A stretch of DNA of 64,000 nt, taken from contig CM060175.1 of NCBI GenBank assembly GCA_030549775.1, positions 28,625,762 to 28,689,761 of the forward strand, read 5' to 3'. Positions within the stretch are counted from its first letter, which is position 1. Each line of letters begins with the position of its first letter. The notes beneath the pieces were generated by a model. The model did no database searches. It was given only the letters and a program-made list of their open reading frames with translations, and was not told the DNA's origin. Positions 56,090-64,000 of the stretch are shown piece after piece. The stretch is from Tamarix chinensis. Its lineage: Eukaryota > Streptophyta > Magnoliopsida > Caryophyllales > Tamaricaceae. The position numbers and the translations under genes were made by a program.

Positions 56090-56739
56090 TGAGAAGGTGG
56101 TCACCAACTTGAGATTGATCTTCCCCAAGATCAACTCAATTCTAAAAGAGAAACCACAAAGTTTTCTCTAGAGAAAAATATCCTTGAAGAGGAAGGAAGA
56201 ATTTCAAAAATTCTTGAACTTTATTTCACTAGATTCATTAGTGATTTACAAGTTGACATTACATGTATATATATACACATGTAGGCCTTAGCTCCTCTTT
56301 ACTAACCAAGCCCAACCAAACCAGTCTAGCTAGATTAACTTAGTTAAAATAAAGAGCAAAACTAATGCATTAAATTCCTATATTATACATATAATGATCT
56401 ACAATTACAAGACAGTACAAAGTTTACATAAACTATCAAAGCTAAACAATAACCTAATCATGTAATACGTGTAATAATCATATAATCAAGCTTCGTGTCT
56501 TGTAGTTTTACCTTCTATGCAATTTTGCAATCTATGTCTTATCATTACCTTGTACAATAGATGGCTTTGGTGAATTCTTCTTCCTACAAACCTATATCAT
56601 ACCCACAAAATTACTTAATAAAATATTATTAGTGCTAGGGTTAGTATTAAGTTTTTCAAGAACAATTGACACCATCTCCAAGTATGTTAATTGTTGACCT
56701 TTAAAAATAGAAGAGTGAGAATGAGATGCTCCTACATCA
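56090..56739 (-). repeat. Inverted solo LTR (LTR 2 family)
   Basis: 650 bases; on the minus strand it runs from TGATGTAGGAGCATCTCATT to CCACCTTCTCA and matches the gypsy element 2 LTR at 46762-47431. Flanking bases (TTGGT and TAAAA) do not match, so either a target duplication has decayed or the insertion was followed by rearrangement. Confidence 0.8.
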
Positions 56740-57437
56740 TAAAATTTATTAATTATATTAACTAATATATATTGGCATTTAAAAATTTTCATCTTATATA
56801 TAATTAATTTTAACTTTCTAATATTTTATTATATATTATAGTTCATTTTTTCTACTTATCAATTCTGTTAATATATACATATTAACTTCTTAACAATTTT
56901 AAGCATGTATAGTTAGTATTACCTTACTAATATTTTATCATGTATTATATTTTTTAATCCTTCAATATGTGATATCTATATTAATTTTTGTAATGCAATC
57001 ATGATAGATATTAATTTATTTTCTTAACTTATTAATTCGATTAACTAAAACTATTATCATCGCTATCCATGTAGACATACTAACAACACCAAAAACCATA
57101 TCACCATGTATTTAATAACAAATCCAATCCTAAAATTAATATATGACTAATCATCAAAATCATATGTGATCAACATAATTTTAAAAATATCAAAAAAATT
57201 GTAAATTAATATATTATCTCATGAGAAAGAAAAATTAAGCAAAATATGTCCATATGAATATAAAATATCCACACAAATATTCACCAATGTCTAAATTAAT
57301 ACAATTTTATCCAAAAACATTATATTCTATATATTATTAACAAAAATAAAATATACATAAATAGAAAATTAAATTAATTAAATACTGACATAGGTCAAAA
57401 CATAATTACTATAAGGCGAAAAGAAGTAAGAGGCGAT
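56740..57437. other. AT-rich intergenic stretch; nothing recognised
   Basis: Runs of TATATA and AATTAAT dominate. There is no coding similarity and no terminal repeats. Confidence 0.55.
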
Positions 57438-58734
57438 AGTGTAATACCCAATTTTTCAAAACCCTAGCATGTTCAAAATCTTATTTATTCAAAAAAAAAT
57501 ATATGATATTGAATATTTGATTACATCTTTTATTATATTGAAACCCTAGTTTATTTTTAAGGTACTTCGTTTCCATTTATGAACATTTTCTCACAAGTTC
57601 ACTTCTACAAGATCTATAAGCGAGTGTTGGATATTAAACTTATTCTAGATCATTATAATTCTTTCATTTTTGGATTCCTTTTCCTTTTCTAAGATTCCTA
57701 GGCCATTTTAAAATTTTAGTCGGACATATCTAGAAAAAAAAAATTAATGTTTCGATTATCCCTCTTTAGCTATTCAAAATTATTTTTAAAAAAATTGGGG
57801 ATTACTATATTTTAGTGTTACTGAGCTCAAAATTATTCAAAAATACTCTATTGATAATTTTATAATTTTAGACATGTATAGTTCATTAAATTCAATTTTA
57901 CTTCTTCAATATTATCCTAATTTTTTGATATTGAATCTCAACTTTCCATGTGTCAACCTTAGCCAAAAAAGGTGGCAAAATTCCATTAACATACACACAC
58001 ATATGCACACACAAAATATCAAACCTTATAAGTTACCATAATAAACTTAATATATTTTTTAATTTACTAACTTACCTCCTTCACTTTTACACTTGTCATG
58101 ATCTTTCTAATCTCATTTTTCCTCTCCTTCTCCAACAAATTCTCCTCTTTCATCCTCTAATTTTTTGGTCCATGCTTCCATTTTCCACCATGGAGGATGA
58201 TTAATGTTGCTTCCAAGTTTTGAAGATAATATCATCTTTTCTTTCCTATGTGATCCTACCTTCTTTGATTATGATTTTGTGAGCATCTTCCTCTTATATT
58301 TTTCAAGGTTTTGTCTAGGATCATGGAGGCTTATGGAAGAGTTTTTTTGGTCTTTAAATTCTTCTTATCTTTTGCTAAATTAGAGATTAGATTGTAAGTA
58401 AGATCTCCTTACTTCATATATGCATGCTTAATTTTGTGAAATTAATGATTTATTCCATGTTTGGTGAAGTTATGGGTTGTAGTCCAAATTTTGGGGGTCT
58501 TTATTATTTTGGTATTTTGTCAAAATGTAAAATTTTTTAAGATACAGCAAACCATGCACGATGTTTGTTGGGGGGGGCATTTCTAAACCTTATGCAGATA
58601 ATACTCAATAATGGTTGGCCCTTTTTCATTCATTTTACACCTATATAAAGGAGTAAAAAGATAAGAGAAATTACAACCAACCCTTTATAGGAGTTCAACT
58701 TAAATAAATACTATTCTAAGGTATGCTAACTATG
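57438..58734 (-). repeat. Possible LTR fragment (minus strand)
   Basis: The minus strand ends ATTGGGTATTACA at 57438, similar in form to the LTR ends at 36283 and 59645. The body contains a polypyrimidine segment (CCTCTCCTTCTCC, near 58121) and a TATA-like CCTATATAAAGGAG near 58651, the latter on the plus strand. No partner LTR or internal sequence is present. Confidence 0.35.
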
Positions 58735-58742
58735 GTAGAAAC

Positions 58743-59409
58743 TAGGGGTATTCACATTTTAAATATCTGTTATTTTGGATATCCGATTGTCAGTTATCCA
58801 AAATTTTAGATATCTAAAAATTATATTTAATATTTGATTTTAAATTTAGATTTCTGAAAGATGAGATATCTAAATTTTAGAATCGGATATCATATAACCG
58901 ATATTATCCAAATAATATTTTAAACATAAAAAACCACCAAAGTACAAATATATTTGATATTATCTGATCTGCTAAGCAAATATTAGATCCACTCATCAAA
59001 TACCCGACTTTCTCAACAAATATCCGATATTAAAACTAAAATAAAAGCTGCTACATCACAAGATTTAATTAGATTCTATCATATCAAAAAAAGAATTACA
59101 TTAAAATATAATTTCAACTAAATTAAATTTTGGCCCAAATAATAAATTAAGTAAAAATCATATATATACACATCAAAATTATTTATATATATATATAAAA
59201 TAAAAATTATAAATAAATGTATAAATATTTTTCTTTGGATCAGATATTATTTGTATTTGTCAAATCAAATATCTAATTTGTTTGATTTTTTTTATTAGAT
59301 CAGATATTTGAATTGGAAAAAAAATCGGATCAGTTATTTGCTTTTTTGGATTAGGTTGCTTCATATGTCGGATTGGATAAGTAGATGTCGGATAATATGA
59401 ACATCTTTA
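58743..59409. mobile_element. hAT-type MITE with 8-bp target duplication
   Basis: 667 bases. The ends are TAGGGGTATTCA (58743) and, as reverse complement of the right end, TAAAGATGTTCA, matching at 8 of 12 positions with all differences G/A. This resembles the TAGGGGTGTTCA ends of plant hAT elements. GTAGAAAC lies immediately outside both ends (58735-58742 and 59410-59417). The interior is AT-rich with repeated GGATATCCGAT-like words in both orientations, and no transposase. Confidence 0.85.
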
Positions 59410-60363
59410 GTAGAAACTAACTCGCTCAAACAATCGGCATGGGAAGGGGCCGATTTCGAGCCTCGTGCAACCTTTACCCATGCATTAACTACTACTTTAG
59501 GTGGTTAAGCAATTAACGGGACTTAGGAAATGTAAAATACAAAAGAAGAAGAAGAAACTAGTACGTCACAAGAGCCCATGCTTAATTAAATACATAAAAG
59601 TAACACCTCTCCAACTCCTCATGGCCAACAGTCATGGATTTTTGTAACACTCCAAAATTCACTAATTTTTTTAAAGCGGAAGAATTTAAAATTTAAAATC
59701 TGTGAATTCTGGGGACGTTACCGTCACACCTAGTACCAAACCAGTTCTCTCCGACAGTTCCAATACCAAGTGCTAAGGCTAAAAAAAGAATATCGTTACA
59801 CTTAAACCAAGAGTTCATAACATCAAAGATCAGAGTACACGTATAAGAATCATAAATCATAGTATATGGTCAAAATTCTAAAAAGGAGAGATAAAACTTT
59901 TATAAGATAAAAATTTCATCTAAAACACTCAATACAAAGTAGTCACTCATAAAAGAGAAAATATCTGATACAAAAAGAATAATAAAAGTAAATAAGATAA
60001 CAAGAAGAGTGAATTCGGCCACACTACTCTCGATCTTGGAACCAAATATATGCTCAACACTCAGCTCCGCCTAATGTCTCGCCCATCTGCACAAAAACAA
60101 AAGGGTCTTCTGCTCGTGGAAATGAGAAGCACCTGTGAAAAGAGTAGTCAGTACTCTACGTACTGAGCAAGATAACCGTGCACTAAGGCCAATATACAAA
60201 ATCACACAAATAATGCAAAAGAAATAAAAGAGCATAATCCCACATGATAACACAATATCGTACAATCATTTGGGTAGATACATAAAGGCACATTTATAGT
60301 CATATTTGATCAGAAATCGATTCACACCATGTTTTTTATCAAATCCATACGAGTACGGGAACT

Positions 60364-60780
60364 CCATTATTATAGCCGGTGGACCGGATACATACAGGGC
60401 ACATAGCTCTTGACCACTATTATTGCCTGTGGACCGGAAACATACAGGACACATAGCTCCTGACCACTATTATTGCTAGTGGACTAGAAACACAGAGGGC
60501 ATAAAAGCTCCTGACCACTATTATTCACCGGTGGACCAGTCTGACCCCGACTCTCATGGTGTTCCATTGTAAGTACTTATTATCTTTTCCATGTCTTTGC
60601 ATAATATGTTTAGTTTTGTTGAGCACGGAATCCCCCACTATTATAGCCGATGGACCGAAAATGCACAGGTACAAAGCCTGACCACTATTATTCGCCAATG
60701 GACCCGTCACGTATAAGACATCATGCCCTAACCACTATTATTCACCGGTGGATCGGTCTAGGTCCAGCTCAACAATCTTC
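60364..60780. repeat. 50-bp tandem repeat, seven copies in two groups
   Basis: The anchor CCACTATTAT occurs at 60364 (as CCATTATTAT), 60414, 60464 and 60515, then after a 120-base gap at 60635, 60682 and 60732. Each unit continues with GGTGGACCGGAAACATACAG and GGCACATAGCTCCTGA-like sequence. The spacing of 47-51 bases is regular. Confidence 0.93.
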
Positions 60781-61369
60781 CACTTTAAATGATTAATTTA
60801 TTATGGTGTCTTATTCAGAAACTTTACCCTAGACATGCATGAATCATTCCCTTTATACTTATCCTCCAACTAACCCGTATTATACCATGAGAACCCTACA
60901 CCTCCTATCTTACCCAACAACCTTCCCTCTAAACTCAAACTCACACTAGAACTCCAACACCGAAATATGTGGGTCATGGCCTACTACTACACACCTCCAA
61001 GTCCACTTACTTCCTTACTCTAGGGTTTTCCCAAAAAACCTTAATTTAGGCCTAAGTGGCCCATCCTACTCCACCTCACATAACCCAAATTATTTTTAAC
61101 ACTCCATGCATCACAACTCATCGATTCCACCCTCATCATTTTTAATCACCAAGTACGCATGCTACCACAAAAACCCTAAGTAGCCACACCAAACCCTAGC
61201 TCGATCTCCTACATACCCTTATATTGCTTCACGTACTATTTTTCATCCAAAGTGTTCAAATACCCAAACAATACTTAACATTACCTTCCTCACATCCCAA
61301 ATCAACGTTCCATATGTAAATTTTACTCCCATGCAAACTTTACACATCCCATGCAACCTTTTGGACTTT

Positions 61370-61760
61370 TCATGCAAACCCTAAACTCCCACGTGAAACC
61401 CTAGATTCAACCATACAAGACCTAGATCTAACCATGCAAAACCCTAGATTCCACCATACAATACCCTAGATTCCTCCATGCAAAACCCTAGATTCATTCA
61501 CACCAAACCCTAGATCCAATCCATACAACACCATAGAATCTACCATGCAAAACCCTAAGTTCACCCATACAAACCCTAGTTTAGATTCTCCCATGCAACA
61601 CCATAGAATCTGCCATGCAAAACCCTAAGTCTATCCATACCAAACCCTAGTTTAGATTCTTCCATGCAGCACCATAAATTAAATCCTCCCATGCAGAACT
61701 ATAGATTCTCCCATACAAAACCCTAGGTTCTCTCATGCAAAACCATAGACTCTCCCATTC
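61370..61760. repeat. Telobox-like degenerate 20-bp tandem repeat
   Basis: About seventeen units of CCATGCAAAACCCTAGATTC with variants. Most contain AAACCCTA, which equals one plant telomere repeat plus a base. A longer unit of about 80 bases (ending AAACCCTAGTTTAGATTC) is itself duplicated near 61545-61660. Confidence 0.9.
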
Positions 61761-62394
61761 CTTCATTTTACCTTCACCCCTATTCTTCTTCCACTGATGG
61801 ATCATTAACATTTTTAGGTCAGCTCACTTCTTTTTGGTTAACTTACTCCCCTTTGGTCAACTTATTTCCCATTTTCCATTTTCAACCTTTTTCCCACACA
61901 ATATCACTTTTATACATCCTCACATACATGTCTAAAGGGTCACAAACCAATCATCACATAGCATAATATTTTATCATATACACATAGTACACATGCCATA
62001 TAATAACATAGAAACATACTTCAACTCCACGTCATACTACGTACGAAATAATTATAATGATAAACATAGGATGCATAACATACAAAGCATATAATGTACA
62101 TCAACACTCATAAGGCCTTAGTAACACCCATACCTAAAATGACGCCAGTCTTAGAGCATGTTCCTATGCCTCCTTAGGGCTTTGACTGGTCTCACCTATA
62201 TGAGGGAAAAACTAGAACTAGATTCCCTCCTACCAAAAATATTATTATTCATAATTTATTATAAAACTAAGTTTTTGAATAAAATAATAACATATTAATA
62301 AAAATGTCATTAACCAATTACTAACTTTGTTAAAGATATAGGAAATAATAGAAATATTATAAAAATTGATAATATAAGGTTTGAAAACTTTATC

Positions 62395-62417
62395 CTAATA
62401 ATAATAATAATAATAAT
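62395..62417. repeat. (AAT)n microsatellite
   Basis: About seven AAT units within the long LTR-like sequence. Further AATAAT and ATAACA runs follow to 62475. Confidence 0.9.
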
Positions 62418-63356
62418 AGTGAAAATGGAAATAACACAATTAATAACAATAATGATAATAATAACAATAATTATAAAAAGGGAATTACTCAAAAACAAAG
62501 TGAAACATTAATACTATTCAAAATGGATGGTGAAATAAGGGCTTCAACCCTTCACCAAAATAAGTCTAATAATATCATTAGGATATTATTAATAAAAATA
62601 GTAATAATTATAGTAATTAAATAATATTCAAAGATAAAGTGAATTAGGGTTTCAACCCTACATTGAATAAAAATAAACTTATTAAATAATAATAATAATA
62701 GGCTAAAATTGAAATAAAATAAAATAAACTTAATTAAATAAGGAAAAAATGGTTGAGAGGGTTTAGGGTTTAGCCTTAGGCTGGTGGTGACAAGCGGCAC
62801 CGGTGGTGACGACGGTGGCCGGAAAAAGAGAAGAAAAGGGGAAAAGTTAGATGTTGTGAAAAGGAGAGGTAGAATGGAGGTGGGAGTTGGGGTGTTTAGA
62901 GTTGCCCAGGTGGATAGGAGTAGAATAAAGGTGGCGGTATACGACGGTGGTGGTGGTGGCCAAATAGGAAAGAAGAAGAGAAAGAGAGGAGGAGAGGGAG
63001 AAAGAGGAAAAGAAAGGTAGGGGAGATAGAGGAGGATATGCAGTACAGTTTGGGAGGTGAAAGGAGTGGTAGTAGTGGTGGAAGTGGTGGCTAAGGGTGG
63101 TGCGAAGGGCAACAGAGGTAGAAGAATGGGTTGATTGAGGAGGGAACTTTGCACAACTGTGGCGGCTTGTGCAGAGAAAATCGAGGGATGTGGGTGGTTC
63201 AGGTAGTTAGAGGGTGATTTAAGGATTAGTTAGGTGGAAAGAGAGGGTAGGGAAGTTGGCCAGAGGCGGCGGAAGTGATGTTTGAAGCGGCAACGGTGGC
63301 AAGGTCGGAAAATTCTGGGTAAAAATAAAAAACTCGATACTAGGCTTATTATGGGG

Positions 63357-63364
63357 TATTTATA
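63357..63364 (-). promoter_or_regulatory. Putative TATA box of the long LTR
   Basis: The minus strand reads TATAAATA within CCCTATAAATACCCCAT. Just downstream are GTATCGAGTTTTTTATTTTT and an AGAATTTTCC motif, as in gypsy LTR leaders. Confidence 0.55.
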
Positions 63365-64000
63365 GGGAAAATTAAGTGGATGAAGTCAAAAAAGTACCGA
63401 GAAAATAGGGCAGGGGTGAGGGCACCGCCGGGTGAGGGTATTGGCTAGTGACAATTAGCTGGCAAAAACTAGGAAGAACGAGGCAGGGTTGATTGGCTAA
63501 AAAGAAGATCGTGTGCGAAAAGGAAGGGAGATGGGGCAGGTCAAGGTAGTCTGCGAGTCAAGAGGAAGAGAAATAGGAATAACAACCAATCAAAGGAGCG
63601 TGGTCGGCGGTGAAAAACTAGGGGCATTGGGCGGCGGTGCAAGACGATGGAAATGGCAGGTGCGAACGGTGGGGGGAAGAGGAAGGAAGAAGAAAGAGAG
63701 AAAGGGCTGGACCGACCGGTTAGGGAAAAGAAAAGGAGGAAAGGAAGACCGAACCGAGAGACAGGTAAAATTTTTAAATCAAACGATGTGTTTTGATAGA
63801 AAAAGAGGAAAGGTGCGGTGCGGCGTTCTAGGCCGCCGAAGGAAGAAAAGGAGGAAAGAAACAAACCGCAGAATGCAGGCCTAATTGCTTAAGAATAAAA
63901 AGAAAGAAGGAAAGAAGGATTGGGCCGCGGACAGGCCTAAATCAGGAAGGAGAAGAAAAAGAAAAGAAGAAGAAAGAAAAACAAAAGAAGAAAAACAAAA

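Larger units (their letters stand above)
59645..64000 (-). repeat. Very long LTR-like sequence (minus strand), runs off the window
   Basis: On the minus strand it ends GGAGTGTTACA at 59645, typical of a class of plant gypsy LTR ends. A splice-acceptor-like TCTTTTCACAGGTGCTTCTC lies near 60125-60145. A TATA box (CTATAAATACCCC) lies at 63357. Two tandem arrays lie inside (60364-60780, 61370-61760). Beyond 62770 it is purine-rich on the plus strand, giving low-complexity frames on both strands (62784-63020 and 63513-63884 plus; 63154-62552 and 63864-63541 minus) that I do not accept as genes. No primer site follows the end, so this is either a solo LTR or a fragment. Confidence 0.55.

Noticed and set aside
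56085..56744. Target-site duplication for the inverted LTR 2
   Set aside because: TTGGT and TAAAA do not match, and no shifted pair fits.
60364..60780. CRISPR-like array because of regular spacing
   Set aside because: The whole 50-base unit is repeated with no variable spacers, in a plant nuclear context.
61376..61760. Interstitial telomere repeat
   Set aside because: AAACCCTA occurs once per 20-base unit rather than as uninterrupted TTTAGGG tandem repeats, so this is a telobox-bearing satellite, not telomeric DNA.
62552..63884. Long low-complexity frames on both strands (Pro/Leu/Ser-rich on minus, Lys/Arg/Gly-rich on plus)
   Set aside because: Purine-strand bias keeps opposite strands open; no domain, no codon bias, and the location fits an LTR.
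1..64000. tRNA, rRNA or microRNA genes
   Set aside because: I saw no conserved tRNA A/B-box pair outside primer-site matches, no rRNA signature, and no hairpin with clear precursor form apart from short TA-rich palindromes.

Overview
This is AT-rich nuclear DNA from a flowering plant, most likely a eudicot. The evidence is plant-type LTR retrotransposons with tRNA-iMet and tRNA-Asp primer sites, an L1-like LINE, a hAT-type MITE, integrated caulimovirid (probably florendovirus) DNA, and the decayed 3' half of a plant NADP-isocitrate dehydrogenase gene with plant-style introns. I see no intact cellular gene, tRNA, rRNA or CRISPR array. Nearly every long open frame is a piece of a mobile element or an antisense shadow of one.

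Layout. (1) 1-17105 is a repeat field. Degenerate tandem monomers of about 0.75-0.8 kb are embedded in two large diverged blocks. Block A lies at 1-1932 and 15156-17105, and block B at 1975-6830 and 9786-15215. A 3 kb segment found once in the window (6831-9785) separates the two B copies and is bracketed by GT and CA microsatellites. (2) 17106-20007 is AT-rich sequence with nothing recognisable. (3) 20008-35589 is a cluster of caulimovirid fragments in alternating orientation (minus, minus, plus, minus). A 5' half of an Athila-type Ty3/gypsy element (21070-25198) sits in it. (4) 36524-44081 is a chimeric, nested Ty3/gypsy element. It has both LTRs, an inverted solo LTR inside its integrase, and a foreign pol tail plus LTR-like tract between protease and RT. 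(5) 44082-47431 holds a partial LTR and a second, more decayed gypsy pol with its own 3' LTR. (6) 48661-50755 is a LINE remnant. (7) 52854-54985 is the isocitrate dehydrogenase pseudogene (minus strand), cut by LTR-element DNA at 54987. (8) 56090-59409 holds a solo LTR, an LTR-like tract and a hAT MITE with an 8-bp target duplication. (9) 59645-64000 looks like a very long minus-strand LTR with two internal tandem-repeat arrays, and it runs off the window.

Nothing here works as a gene set. The coding pieces are all broken by stops, frameshifts or lost catalytic residues. The points of most interest are the inverted caulimovirid tracts with duplicated inverted junctions, the isocitrate dehydrogenase pseudogene whose splice sites have outlasted its reading frame, and the tandem monomer field. 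I did not find a convincing new biological system.
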